A stretch of 64,000 nucleotides of DNA, from assembly GCA_018806915.1 (NCBI GenBank), contig JAGKQI010000028.1, forward strand, positions 719,352 to 783,351, given 5' to 3'. Shown here one piece after another: positions 42,325 to 54,260 of this stretch. The position numbers and the translations under genes were made by a program. A model generated the notes under the pieces. That model did not search any database and had not been told where the DNA came from. It saw nothing but the letters and a program-made list of their open reading frames with translations. Source of the DNA: Phytophthora colocasiae (taxonomy: Eukaryota; Oomycota; Peronosporomycetes; Peronosporales; Peronosporaceae). The stretch's first letter is position 1. Each line of letters opens with the position of its first letter.

Positions 42325-44149
42325 ATGAGCTCGAACGCTGGTTTCCCGATCGCACGCGTCCAGCTACCCAAGATCGACCTGTCGCGGCTTGAGCAGCGGG
42401 CAATGACGCGCATGGTCAAGCGAATGCTGCAACATACCGTACGGGAGTTCGACCGCCACACGTATGCCAATGGCGGGGAGGTGGATACATCGCAGTGGAA
42501 GGCGGCGGGCTCCAAGGACGACCTGCGAGTCTTCCGAGAACGGGAAGCAGGCGCGACAAGTGCAGCATTGGCGTTCGCGTTAGACAAGACGGACGTGCTT
42601 TCTCGAGGCTCTACCGTCGCCCCGCTAACTCCACCGGGTATGATGATGACCGGGTTCGCGCGCGGCAAGGTGGAGAACGCAATGGATGCAGTGACTAGTA
42701 AATCACAGGAGGATCTAGCGCTCATGCTGAGCTTCATGCATCATGATGACGTTGTGGACTGCTCAAGACGATCGAGACACCGACGGAGACGGACCCGTTC
42801 CATTTTCTAGGCATCAAATACTTCGTCCGTAAGGCTCCTATAGCTGGCACAAGGCTCCTCAAGCATCGAGACTCGGTGTACCTCGAGTTCACAGGTTATA
42901 CGGAGACGACCCGAGGCGAACGGCTTGGGTTCCATCTCATGCACTCGGTAGAACTCTCGACGTTCCCGCCTTTGACAGCGCGGAATTCAGTCCGGACGCT
43001 GCATTCGGTGCGATACCTATACCGACAGCAGAGCGAGGATGTCGTCGAAGTCTTCATGCAGGGAAACCTAGACAACTCTGGTTTGGCCGTGAAGACGTTT
43101 GCGTCGACATTCCTGGACGACGCGGTGTTTGGCCTTGCGACGTTAGTTGCGTGCGCCGAAGCAAAGCGCCTCACGCAGATGTGGAGAGCTCAACAGACCA
43201 GGCAGGATACCCGCAGACAGCAAAGCAAGCGCGTGTCGATGGCGCTAGAGTGCAGTATGTGTAGACAGAAAAGAAAGCTATTCGGGGGTGCATCGCTAGC
43301 AGCATGTGAGCTCTGCGCCGACGCCGTTTGCACGCGGTGCCGGTCGGAAAAGAAAGTGTTCGAGATGGATGCGAACAGGATTATTGGGCGATTCAGGAAG
43401 CTGTCGGTCTGCAAGAGCTGCATCTTAGCTGCGAACCGAGCGCTCTCTCAGCCCGACGAGCCTCAGATGCTCATTGTTATGTCAGAGCACCTTCAGCTTG
43501 ACCGCGAAGGCGTGCGAGGTCGGGGAGCGTCATCCTCGGGAAATTCAGGAACGCGTTCTCGCTCGGACTCGAGTTGTCCATCAGCGTCTTCTGAAGGTCG
43601 AGACAGGAACGAGAGCGTGGCAAGCTCGGCCAGCACTGTGAGCTCCCAAAGCGTCCGGGAGTGCCCAGTCGTCCCAGTGTCTCCTATGGGCATGCACGCT
43701 CGTGCTCACGGTCATCAACTGGTGTACACTGTGGACGACCAGCAGATGGAGCTGCAACAGCAGAGGCGTGCTAATGCTGTCAAGACATCAACAGAGCGCG
43801 CACATCGCATCCAGCAGTTTAGCAACAGCCGTCGCGTACAGCAGCAGCAGTTGACTCTACGCGAACACCAACTGATAGCACTGCAACCGCCTGATACGAA
43901 GAGCAAGCTCTGGTGCCGCGTTCCCATCGTGACTATGCTTTACGGCGTGTGGCATCTACAGGTACAGCTTTCGCTTCTTCATCTAGTGGCGCGTACACGC
44001 ACTCTACTACCCCGTCGTCGCAGCAGAACGACCTGTTCGCGCGTATGGTAGAGCTGAACCGCGTGGCCGAGTCAACGTACAACACGACGCAGCAGAATGG
44101 GGCCTTCCTCTCACAGCAAATGCGATCGCGAAGAAGGAGAGGCACCTAA
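42325..44149 (+). CDS. START-like / FYVE-like zinc-finger protein E, two frame breaks
   Basis: ATG at 42325 (MSSNAGFPIARVQLP). The START-like part reads VDTSQWKAAGSKDDLRVFRE, MMMTGFARGKVENAMDA and LMLSFMHHDDVVDC. A small deletion near 42762 then shifts frame to LKTIETPTETDPFHFLGIKY, and the sequence continues through LGFHLMHSVELSTFPPL and VEVFMQGNLDNSGLAV. Finger: CSMC, CELC, CTRC and CKSC, single exon. A second break near 43910 moves the C-terminus to HRDYALRRVAS and QQNDLFARMVELNRVAEST, which matches the F tail (LYARLLELNDVAEQ). The order and similarity to F are clear. Either a young pseudogene or two sequence errors. Confidence 0.78.
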
Positions 44150-44271
44150 AGTATCTTCTAAGCTTCAGACTAACTTTAACTCAATATGAATTGTCGTTTG
44201 CTGCAAGTATGGTAGCGTGCATGTTGAAGTCGAACGTGGCACCGAAACAACTTCAAGCTCGACCAGCCCCA

Positions 44272-44638
44272 TCGAAATGACCAGGACAGTCTTGGTGAAC
44301 TAAATCACTTTCTCTGGGACTTGGATGGTGCTCAGCGGGAAGCGCCTTCGCTTCTCGAGAAGCAGCGTCCTAGATTGCTTGATCCCTTCGCCAAAGCTTT
44401 CGAAGGCCAAGGAGGGATAGCCTTGGATCCCCTTTCAAGTCCGTTCGCCAGTGAAGACAGGATACAGACACTTCTCGTTCTCGCCAGACGTATCCGCCAA
44501 ATTGCCGCTGCAGATCACCAAAGAGTAATGACGTTCGCCTCGGGATTACGGGCTACGGATCCTGCTCAGTGGAAGGCGAACGCAATGCGAAATGCTTGCG
44601 AGAGTCTCCATTTGCCAGGAACAGAGACGTTCAAGTGA
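44272..44638 (+). pseudogene. Remnant of a START/FYVE-like N-terminus
   Basis: Between E and F an open stretch without an in-frame ATG ends in HQRVMTFASGLRATDPAQWK, followed by NAMRNACESLHL, which resembles the family block VDTSQWKxxGSKDDLRVF in position and spacing. The following 44640-44913 has no continuing frame. I read it as a truncated extra copy, with low certainty. The rest of 44150-44913 holds nothing else. Confidence 0.3.
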
Positions 44639-44913
44639 ATCCTCTACGCGTGAGATAGAGCGGTACATACGGTACCACGGCTGGAGGACCATCTGCACTG
44701 CAGCGCCGGCCGACCTCGATTGCATGTCGGTATTCCATTTACGTTTGACTGCTCTATCAGTGCCGAGCTTACTGCCTTTCCTGCAGGACAAGAACCTCGT
44801 TGCAGTTCAAGCGTCTGCCTCTTCGAGGGAACGAGCTCACCCGTACCTGCTCCATTCAACGACGTTGACCTCTCCCGTTGCACTGTGGTTCCTGCCACTC
44901 TTGATCAACAGCC

Positions 44914-46706
44914 ATGGCGCCAAGCTTTCCAGTCTCACGGCTACTGCTACCTAACGTCAAGGTGTCGCCGGAAGAGCACCGACTGTCCAAGTTGATGATG
45001 AACAGGATGCTACAGCACACGGTGCAGGAGTTCGAGAACTTTACGTACGACTCGCAGGGCGTCGTGGACACGGCGCGGTGGAAACCAGTCGGATCCCAAG
45101 ACGACTTAAAGCTCTACAAGGAGCGCGTGGCGGGCGCTACCAGCTCCAGACTGGCATCAGAACTCGGACCGGACGCCATGCTGCCCAATAGTGACTCAAT
45201 TGCAGCTTTATCCTCGCCAACCATGATGATGACCGGCTGTTGCCCTGGCAGCGTGGCCAACGCCATGAGCGCCGCCATTTCGCAGACGCAGGACGATCTG
45301 TCACTGCTTGTTAACTTCATGCACGAGGACGTAGCTGACTGCGCAGTGCTGCACACGCTCGAGTCACCGACATCAGAGAGGCCGTATCACTATCTAGGCT
45401 TCAAGTACTTCGTGCGCAAATCTCCCGGCGCGCCGGGTCTCGTCAACATCGTGACTCGCTCTATCTCGAGTACAGCGGAACATGCACCACGCGTCGAGGA
45501 GAAGTCCTGGGCTACGTGCTGTTGCACTCGGTGAGCCTACCGCAGTTCCCGGATTTGACCAGCTACAATTCCATCCGTGCACTGCAGTCTGTGCGATATT
45601 TGTATCGCCAGCGCAGTCATGAGGTCGTAGAAGTCTTCATGCTGGGCAACTTGGACATTTCCGGCATGGTGATCAAGCCTATTGCGGACAAATTGGCGCA
45701 GATCACGTTGTTTGCGCTCGTGCAGCTCACAGACTGCGCCGAAGCCAAGAAATTAACTCACATGGTCCAGGAACGCCGTCCGTCCGTGCTAGTGCGTTCT
45801 CGCCACCCAGACGCCGATGAATGCCAGTTTTGCGGCAAAACTCCCAAGAAAAACACATTGCTCAGCTCTGGATCGAAACTGCTGGTGAAATGCGAGTGTT
45901 GTGGGCTATTCGCGTGCTCAACCTGCCGTGACGTCAAGAGGATCTACGTGCCCAACGCGGACCACGTCTTGGGTAAGTTCCAGAAGGTGCCCGTTTGTAT
46001 GGCCTGCATTGTCGAGGCCAACGAGACTTTGCACCAACCCCCTCCAGCTCACGTTCAAGCTCCGATGGGGGCTTCTCGTCTGCAACAACTCTCCAACTCA
46101 TCATCATCCAGTGGAAGCTCCGGTCGGAGTCGAGGAAGGAGCCCTCAACACACTGCAGATCCACTCAGTGCTCGATCCGACAAGAGTGTATCCGCTGCAG
46201 TGGCATCAGTATCCGCCACTGTGTCTAACATAGGTGCTCGACCTAAATCTTCGTCGTGTTCGTCGAATTCTTCTGCTGGTTCGTACTCCTCAGCGATCGC
46301 GTCAACGCCGATCACGCGCGCCAGTCCAACGCAGCAGAACCAGCTCGCTCGTTCGTACAGAGGCAATTGCCGCAACTGGGGCCGTTCACCTCGATCCAGT
46401 CGGGAGTTGACTGCAGATGCTGCAATGCCTGTACAACCGCAGCCTGACCTTAAGTCGTCGCGGGTCATCGTCCGCTCCAACAGCGCCGGGAAACCTCCAG
46501 TACCAGCGTCAAACTTGTCGCCGCATGATCGTCGAACGCCTGGAGGCACAAGTGGCAGCAGCAATCAGTTTTCACGGTCATATTCATCTGGAAACTCGGT
46601 GGGCAGCACTCCTCAAGACATGCTGTACGCCCGACTACTGGAACTCAATGATGTAGCCGAACAAACCAGCGCGTACTTGACGTCTCGCGCTCGTCGAATG
46701 TCGTAG
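44914..46706 (+). CDS. START-like / FYVE-like zinc-finger protein F, one frame break
   Basis: ATG at 44914 (MAPSFPVSRLLLPNVK). START-like blocks: VDTARWKPVGSQDDLKLYKE, MMMTGCCPGSVANAMSA, NFMHEDVADCAVLHTLESP and YHYLGFKYFVRK. Near 45445 one C appears to be missing (GTCAACATCGTG), after which the frame continues as HRDSLYLEYSGT, LGYVLLHSVSLPQFPDL and VVEVFMLGNLDISGM. Finger: CQFC, CECC, CSTC and CMAC. The long Ser-rich tail ends with DMLYARLLELNDVAEQ. Tandem relative of E. A single-base gap in an otherwise well-kept gene looks more like sequence error than decay. Confidence 0.8.
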
Positions 46707-47289
46707 AACAGCTTTAGCACTGGTAGTAACCCTTGTTGAAGTCACTGCAAGCCCTTTTCGGTGATGGTACTGGTGGGACCAAGACCTCGTTGAAGCCATC
46801 TCGTATGATGCTCTGAACGAAGCAGAAAACACTGCAGTGTCAATGTCCACTGGGGCAGACGCGGACACGATGTGTACGCGCAGTGTACGTGAAGTGTTTG
46901 TCAAGCAAGCACCACCGCATTCTCAGAATGATTTACTGACCGCTGGTGTGACCCAATGATGGCGTCTGCCAGTGTACAAACGGATACAAGCTGGTTGTCA
47001 TCGCTGTGGAAATCTTCTTCGCTCTCGCTGTCAGCGTTCTTTTGCAACTAGGCATACATCCCTGCATTCAGCGGAATTCTAATGTCGACGCGAATGAATC
47101 TCACCGGACAAAGAAGGAAGGCAGTGCTGCCAGTCTGGTCGAGGCAACGTATCGCGTGGTTTCTGCCTGTGTGTCTGTCCAGCAAACGACTGCTTCAGGA
47201 TGCAATTCAGTCACATGCAGAACGCACCGAATTGGTGACGAGAGGATCACGTGCGCAATCTATGGGCATCATAACTTATGAGAGTGACT
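46707..47289. other. Intergenic region downstream of START/FYVE F
   Basis: No gene is supported. Short frames have no recognisable domains. Ends at the MITE. Confidence 0.5.
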
Positions 47290-47562
47290 ACAGGTTTCCC
47301 CGCCTAATTTGCAGGGGTCGGACCAAGAAAATCTGCCAGGATGCAAAATCTGCACAGGTATCACATAGATGCATCAGGTACTGAGTTACTGAAAAATTGG
47401 GAGGGATTATCTTCCTTGAACCTTCATCGTGCATCCCATTTCCCCCGTGATTGCATGTAACTCAGTACATTGGCAGACCAGATAGAGCAAATCGCATCCG
47501 CATCTTCACTCCTGATCGAGGTAAATTACTTGATGCAGTTGCAAATTAGGCGGGGAAACCTG
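47290..47562. mobile_element. MITE-like element with 23 bp perfect terminal inverted repeats (273 bp)
   Basis: The left end CAGGTTTCCCCGCCTAATTT plus GCA is exactly repeated in reverse complement at 47540-47562. TA flanks both sides (47288-47289, 47563-47564), consistent with a TA target duplication of Tc1/mariner-type or related transposition. Internally GTACTGAGTTAC (47378-47389) and GTAACTCAGTAC (47457-47468) form a second inverted pair. No coding capacity. Confidence 0.85.
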
Positions 47563-47756
47563 TATTACCACAAGGGGGAGAGCCGGATTTTTCACTATCC
47601 CAGTGAAAGGGTCGTTCGATGTCGCTCCCAAACAAACGCGTAAAGCAACGCCAATTAAACGTTAGATAAATTTGTGGCTCAAAATCATTCTGAAATCTTG
47701 TCCGGCGAACGCCCTCCCCCTCCGTTCCCAGCCTGCAGTATTGCCGTCCCATTAAT

Positions 47757-49755
47757 ATGCCCCGCAAGCGTCGGTCCCCACCGCACGAGGCCCAAGCATC
47801 TTCAGAAGATGGCGAGGCATCCAAATCCGATGCGAGTCAGTGGTCGGACTCGTCAACTCAGCACGTACCCAGTCTACTGAATCAAGAATACGCCACTTGG
47901 GAGGAATTCACCAACGGCTTCAAAAAGTATTGTGAGGAAACCTACCAGGTATGTCGGCTAAAGTATATTCGTATACACTGTAGTAACTCGAGACATACGC
48001 CAAACGCACATCAACAAGTCGGACTGCCCGGAACAAACGCGTTACGAAGCACTACAAGGATAGAGGTGAGGAGCCCCAGACTCAGAGCTATTTCATGACG
48101 ACGCTTTTCCGTACTATCTGGTGTCGTACGAGTGCACTTATGCTGGTAAGCATCGCAACCGTGGTCAAGGTAAACGTCCACGTCAGAACGTTCGTTCCAT
48201 AGGATGCAAAGCGAAGGTACACTATTCTCGTCTTTTATCATTGCAGCTATTTTTTACTTAGCATTGTTGTGTTTCTGTGTAAAAGCTCAATATCCTGCTG
48301 CAACGCAAAGAAGATTCTTATTATCTGAAGATCTCAGTTCACCAAACCTCCCACAATCACAGCCTTGGCAAGTACGCTCACAACCGTCTCCTAAAAACCG
48401 TTTGCATCTGCCACCAGAAGAGCTTTATTACCGTAGATATGCTTCGAAAAGCGGGGCTCTCTCGAAAGAAAATTCTCCGGTACATTTGGGACAACACGAG
48501 TTCTGAGCCGGATATGGTCGATGTCCACAATCTGCTTGCAAAATTGAAGAGAGAAGATGAGAGGGAATGAGTGTTTCGGAGTTGCAGAGACACTTGATTG
48601 GTTTTGCGAGTCCGACCGTTTTGCAGCCTCTCATGTGGATATTGACCAGGAGGGATCAAGGGTAGGCTGTATGCACATTTGATAAATCCGGACATCATTG
48701 CTAACAATGTGTTTCAAACTTGTTCAGCGCATCGCGAGGTGCATCACGATACAAACCGGTCACATGCGCGCGCTATTTTCGACTTTTCCGGAGGCCATGC
48801 TAGTAGACGCCACACACGACACTAATGCATCTCGGTACAAGTTGTTTTCTTTTATGGTACACGACGCTATGGGGAGAGGTCAGCATGTCCAGGTACGAGA
48901 GCATGTCGGTTCCATGAGCACGTTAGATATACTCGGGCTATAGGGACAGTATCCTTGACAGTTTTAGACTGCGAATGTACCCTGGTTGTGGTCGCTTGTG
49001 CCATTCTTGTGGCATATTGTGCTCGAACTTGTGGCAGCTTGTTACCATGTTGTGGCAAAGTTTCTAACTATCCTTTTGAGTTGTCTTTGGTAGCACGCTT
49101 TTATTACCGACGAGCGCGCTGAGACGATGCGGTTGGCCATTATACAGTTTAAGAAATGCAATCCTTCCTGGCCGGATGTTCGCTGTATCGTGGTGGACAA
49201 AGATTTCACGGAAATCGGCGTGTTCAAGAGTGAATTTCCAGAAGCACGTGTGCTGTTGTGCCAGTTTCACGCAATTAAATACATCCAGGAGAGGATGGCC
49301 AAGACTGACTACGGACTTGACGCCCTCCAACGAGAACGTCTCAAACCTATGGCAAGTCTAATTGTTCGCGCGAAATCACAGGAAGAGTACAATCAATGCT
49401 TGGACTACATCAAGCACGAGTTGCATGTGGAGAATTCTAGAGGAGACTCGATTGGTGTCGCGGTTCCTGTTTTCTGGACTTACTTTCTTTCAAACTGGGA
49501 TGCTTGCCGCGAAATGTGGTGCTCGTACCTGCGCGACAACGTGGTGCACTTGGGAAATTCAACGAATAATCGCCTGAGTCGTCGTGGCAGAAGATCAAGA
49601 GCATCGTTACCCGCGACGTCGAGCTCGACGAGACCCTGACAAGTCTAATATGGTGGGCAACATACAAGGAGCGTCAATTTACAACTGAAATTTCGCGTAT
49701 TTGTGGTGAAGTGGATTCAAATCAAGCCGGACAGGACGCAGAACGACCACGATGA
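47757..49755 (+). pseudogene. MULE/FAR1-type transposase, intron-containing, degraded
   Basis: ATG at 47757 gives MPRKRRSPPHEAQ and EEFTNGFKKYCEETYQ, the N-terminal part of Mutator-like transposases. RTARNKRVTKHYKDRG, YLVSYECTYAGKHRNRGQGK (FAR1-type zinc region) and a C-x-x-GC-like RSIGCKAK follow, with a frame change near 48090. MLRKAGLSRKKILRYIWDNT is a helical linker. The catalytic core shows PEAMLVDATHDTNASRYKL (first D) and, after a 201 bp intron (48893-49093, GTACGA...GGTAG), HAFITDERAETMRLAI and IVVDKDFTEIGVFK (second D) with LLCQFHAIKY. A last frame change near 49580 precedes VTRDVELDETLTSLIWW. No terminal repeats were found by eye. Confidence 0.8.
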
Positions 49756-49819
49756 TGGGTGACGTGCGCTACGATAAGGGCAGGTCCCTGGAACTGGTAC
49801 CTACTCTAGGGCGGACCCT

Positions 49820-50232
49820 AAGTTAGGATCCACTTGGCCTGGCTGACTTAAGTTCGGATCCCACAGTCCTAAGTGCGGATCCGACAGTCCTAAGTGCGGA
49901 TCCATCAGATCCAAGATCCTTGGATCCAGATGCCAGGGATCCAGATCCAAGATCCTCGGATCCTGAAGCCGGATCCCCAAGATCCAAGATCCAGAGATCC
50001 AGATCCAAGATCCTCGGATCCAGATGCCAGAGATCCAGATCCAAGATCCTCGGATCCAGATGCCAGAGATCCAGATCCAAGATCCTCAGATCCAGAAGCC
50101 AGATCCCCAAGATCCAAGATTCAGAGATCCAGATCCAAGATCCCCAAGATCCAAGATCCAGAGATCCCGAAGCCGGATCCTCGGATCCCGAAGCTAGATC
50201 CTCGGATCCAAACCCGGATCCTCAAGGTTTAT
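49820..50232. repeat. Degenerate GATCC-based repeat array, leader of the giant element
   Basis: Units such as GATCCAGATCCAAGATCCTC and GGATCCAGATGCCAGAGATC recur with irregular period. They share GGATCCTCGGATCC with the 60 bp array at the other end of the coding region, so both flanks of the element carry related repeats. Open frames across it are artefacts of the repeat. Confidence 0.85.
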
Positions 50233-50338
50233 GACATCAACGTGGTGAGGCAGTTGGAAGAGAGCCAGCATGATCTAAGATAGAGATTTGCGATGGGAAA
50301 GATAGGGTACAGGATGAGAAACTGGATAGCCATAAATC

Positions 50339-50697
50339 AGAGAGTCGAATTTGCCTTCTAGTGCGCAAGTGGTTTTCCTCAGGGCTCACCAAGGGAAGAG
50401 GATAGCGTATTGGCCTCCCCTTAGTGTCCCTGCAAGTCACTACGCACACCTAGCTACAGCTAAGACCGGATCCCCGATTTGGCCGGCTTACCTTACGCTA
50501 GTGTAGGGATCTCTCGATATCTCACCCCCTAGAGAGTCGAATTTACCTTCTAGTGCGCAAGTGGTTTTCTTCGGGACTTAAGACAAGGGAAGAGGATAGT
50601 GTATTGGCCTCCCCTTAGTGTTCCTGCAAGTTTCTTTGCACACCTAGCTACAGCTAAGACCGGATCCCCGATTTGGCCGGCTTACCTTACGCTAGTG
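50339..50697. repeat. Tandem duplication, ~192 bp period, in the leader
   Basis: The block starting AGAGAGTCGAATTTGCC at 50339 recurs from 50531 with a few changes and a small length difference, each copy ending GGCTTACCTTACGCTAGTG. It lies upstream of gag and might be part of the 5' LTR. Confidence 0.85.
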
Positions 50698-51135
50698 AAG
50701 ACCCCGGATCCAACGGTGTTGATTGCTTAACCGTAGGATCCCTCGACCTCTCAACACCCCCAAGACCAACCGCTACAGGAGGCGGCAAGCAAGACAGTAA
50801 AGGAAAGGAAAAGGACCCCACACCCATCAAGGCAACCCCGGATCCAAGGATCCACAAGATCTTCGAGTCCAAGACCAAGATCCCCCCAACCAGGACCTGT
50901 GTGCAGGAATACCCACGCAAGTCCAACCTCCCAAGTCCCCGCCAAGGACGTTCAAGCCCTCACGCCTGTGTACAGTCTCCCGTTCCTGAGAGAGCAGATC
51001 CCGCCCACTGACGGGTACACAAGGTGAGCCTCAGCAACCCCACGGTTATCGGAGTACCCCCTCCGTTAGTCAGTGTCTGGGCGCCGTGTGTGAACGTTGG
51101 ATCCCTGCTCATTCCAGCGGATCCACTACACCACA
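50698..51135. other. Leader region between repeats and gag start
   Basis: No confident gene. If the duplicated block belongs to the LTR, the LTR end and primer-binding site should lie here, but no tRNA complement was recognised. Confidence 0.4.
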
Positions 51136-53458
51136 ATGGTGCGCGTGCCCGGATCTTTTGGGGACGGCGGATATCACCGTGAGTCCGAAGAGACTGTACA
51201 AGTGAAGGAAGAACCGGGAGAAGAAGTGCCGACGGTCGTTGGATCGCCGTCAGCACCGCTGAACGCTAGATCCACGGATCGGCGGAGCCCTGGGAGGAGC
51301 TCTGCCGACAGGAAGGAGGTGAGTCTGGCAACAGACTCCGGAAGAAAAACCTCCCCCTCCTCCCCAGGTCCCTTCGGGGACCCCCGCGGATCGGAACGCG
51401 AGTTCTGATCCGCCGGGTGGGGATTCATCAGCGAAAGCTGTTGGATCTTCATCCACCATCACCACCCCCGCGCAGATCTCAGGTGGTAAAACGTCGAAGA
51501 AGAATGAAGACTGCGCGGAAGAAGCTGAGGGCACCAGGATCTGATGTCGACGAGAAGCCGGTGGTGAAATCGGAGTGGTCGTCGACCCAGCTGGAGGCTT
51601 CTGTATCGCCGGATCGCGCTCGAGGACTTCCTCCGAGAAGGCCCTGTGATGAGGATCCTACAACCCCAGTTGGTTGGATCCCTCACCGGCCCGATCACGG
51701 CGCCGGCGCAGTCTACGAACAGTCTAGACAGCGCCTTGGACCTCCTCCGCCTGTTAGAGGAAGCTGGTTTCGCGGCAGGAGCTTTCGATGGGGACTCACT
51801 TTTCCGCTTGGACCACGACAGGATCCGTATCGCAGCGGCTTCATTATTCAACCGACTGAAGCCCTCGTTGGTGAACGACGAGCGACCCGGGATCTGGTGT
51901 CCAAGCTAGCGCAGTCCCCAGAGTATCAGACTGGATCCTCTCGATACGCCTCGGCGGGAGTCTGAGGCAGGATCCGACAGTCCGTCTGAACCCCGACGTA
52001 TGGCGCTCGGGCCTACAGGTGCTGCGATGCTGGCAGCCCGTATGCCGACGGATGTCCCGGAGATCAAGCCAGCCCGAACGCGGGACATCTCGCGTGATCA
52101 GCCCCGTGCCATGGATCCGCCGCATGCATCCACCAACAGGCTGCAAACCTATTTCCAATCGGCCATGGACAAATTCTTGAAGGAACAGCAGATGACTGTG
52201 GTTCCACGGGTTACAACGCACACTGCGGATCCTGTGTACCGGGATGTCGAGATGGAGTCAGTAGGATCACACCCTGAGAACTGGGAGTATGACCCTGACG
52301 ACCTTGACGGATTAGCTCCACGGCGTACGGCGACGACTACCGCTGCATCCGTTACGGCAGGATCCAGCACGATTCAACGGATCCGGATCTCTGCAATATC
52401 GGACTTGAAGGAGTTCACAGGCAAGGATCACGACGAGGAACGAGCAAGATCATGGATTAGTAAGGTCAAGTCAGCCTTCACGAGAGATCAAGCATCGGAC
52501 GAAGAAAAATGCCTTACCTTCGGAGATCTGCTCACTGGTCCAGCGCGAAACTGGTACAGACAACTCAGTCGATCCACAAGGCTGAAGTGGAGTGACCTGC
52601 TGAAGGCCTTCCAGACGCAGTACTGTGGCCTCGAGTCTCGGTGGCGTGGCAATACTACCACGCTCGCAAAGATCCGATGAGTCGCCACTGGAATACTTAT
52701 ATCGCTTGAACGTAGCAGGTCTCCGTGCGAGGGTGATGATCAAGGATGGAGATGCCAAAGCCCGCCGCGAGCACGTCGAACACTTCATCGAAACGCTCGG
52801 GGATGCGGATCTGGCAGACCAATTGACATTACTCCGACTTGCGGACGCGGATCAACTCGAAGACGTGCTGCGGGCCAGAGATCGCGCGAGATCCAGACAG
52901 AAGAAGCCGTCGTCAGGGTCCAGCAAGTTCCGGCCGAAGACCACGACGGCCCCGCAGCCAACCGGTCCAACGCGTGCGATCCGTTCCATGCAAGTTGTCG
53001 AATCGGAGGGATCCGACTCCGAGGACTCCGGATCCGATGGTGAACTTCGCAGAGCATACGTAGCAGCTTCGAGTGAGCGACCGACTACCTCGACGACAGC
53101 CGGATCAACAGAGGCCAAGACAGGGACTTCGGATCCTAAGAAAGATCCGGATCCAGCCCAAGCCAGCTCGGATCCAACGCCACAAGATCGTCGACCACGT
53201 TTCTCCAACGAAGGGCAGCGCTGCTCGCACTGCGGATCCAGGAAACATTCGGATCTTGGCTGCTGGAAGCGCCTTACCTGCCAGAAGTGCGGCAAGAAGG
53301 GTCATCCGTCGGATCGCTGTTTCTTCGTGTGTCGCGGCTGCGGAGAACTTCACGATCACGGCAAATGCCAGATGGAGGAGTTCTACAACCTCATCCGGCA
53401 GTGGTTCGATCCAAGTAAGCACATGCTTCCGGAAGCTGCCGAGAAGATGTTAAACTAG
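51136..53458 (+). pseudogene. gag of the giant element, with CCHC zinc knuckles
   Basis: ATG at 51136 opens MVRVPGSFGDGGYHRES. Frame changes follow near 51405 and 51640-51900. From about 52000 a capsid-like stretch is clear: AISDLKEFTGKDHDEERARS, WISKVKSAFTR and LTGPARNWYRQLS. After a break near 52640 come LEYLYRLNVAGLRARV and a basic, Ser/Asp/Pro-rich tail. Zinc knuckles: CSHCGSRKHSDLGC and CQKCGKKGHPSDRC fit CX2CX4HX4C, and CRGCGELHDHGKC is a third, altered one. The last segment ends at 53458. Runs of SDP and GS reflect the many GGATCC hexamers. Confidence 0.8.
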
Positions 53459-53739
53459 GACGCTCGCCGGGTTTGAATCCGGTACGAGACGAGCGTTCAA
53501 CGTCCTACATCTATGCATATGTGAACAAGAAAGCCATGGATCGAGTTAGCAACAAGCAAACGGATCTATTGGATAATACATGTGAACTTCATGGGAAACG
53601 TACGGCTAGAGTTGCAAGCTTCCGCCTCTACAGACGATGAATACCAGAGATCCGAGATCGCTATGTCCTTGGATCTCATGCCTGGAGAGTCACGCGGGTA
53701 CTGGAAGTACCATGTCCCCAGCAAACACTTCAAGCAGAG

Positions 53740-54260
53740 CCAAGGAAACGTGCAAGATCAACAATGCCAAGTCCACCGTGCTTCTTGACTCGGGATCCGA
53801 GGTGTAGATCATCGATGCCGCCTTTGCTCGTAAGGTTGGATCCCAGATTGACACTAGTCAAACACAAGAATGCCTCGGAATTGGTGAGCAGTTGTATATT
53901 GCAGCAGGCAAAACAAGGATTAAAGTTACCTTGGCTGGATACTTGGTATACTTCTGCGATGTCTGGGTCGGCGAGGATCTTCCACCCAACTGCGACGCGA
54001 TCCTCGGTATGGACTTCATGGTACCGGCCGGGATCCGACTTGACTTGGGCGACGGATCCGTGTGCTTGCACGACGAGATCCGGTGTGCGACTCCATGGAC
54101 GGCGGCAGATCTTCAGTGGCCGGGCTCGCCCGCTACTCCTCCAAGAAGGCATACGGCTGGAACCCGGCGAGATCTTCGAGCACCCGGACCGGATCCACCT
54201 CAGGGAGTATGGAGAAGCTGTGGTTACGGAGAGGGAAGCAATGGGTACCGACGTTAGTGC
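53740..54260 (+). pseudogene. Retropepsin-like protease region of the giant element
   Basis: AKSTVLLDSGSEV is followed by an in-frame TAG and then IIDAAFARKVG. DSGSE corresponds to the aspartic protease active site (D-S/T-G). GYLVYFCDVWVGEDLPPNCD and AILGMDFMVPAG complete the fold, including the conserved ILGMD. One stop at 53806-53808 right after the active site breaks it, with a frame change near 54080. Confidence 0.8.

Noticed and set aside
1..49800. Secreted RXLR or Crinkler-type effector genes
   Set aside because: I looked for signal peptides followed by RXLR/EER or LFLAK motifs in the open frames and found none that were convincing.
53461..53495. tRNA-like T-arm (GGGTTTGAATCC) after gag
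   Set aside because: No acceptor, D-arm or anticodon arm fits around it. It is a short chance palindrome.
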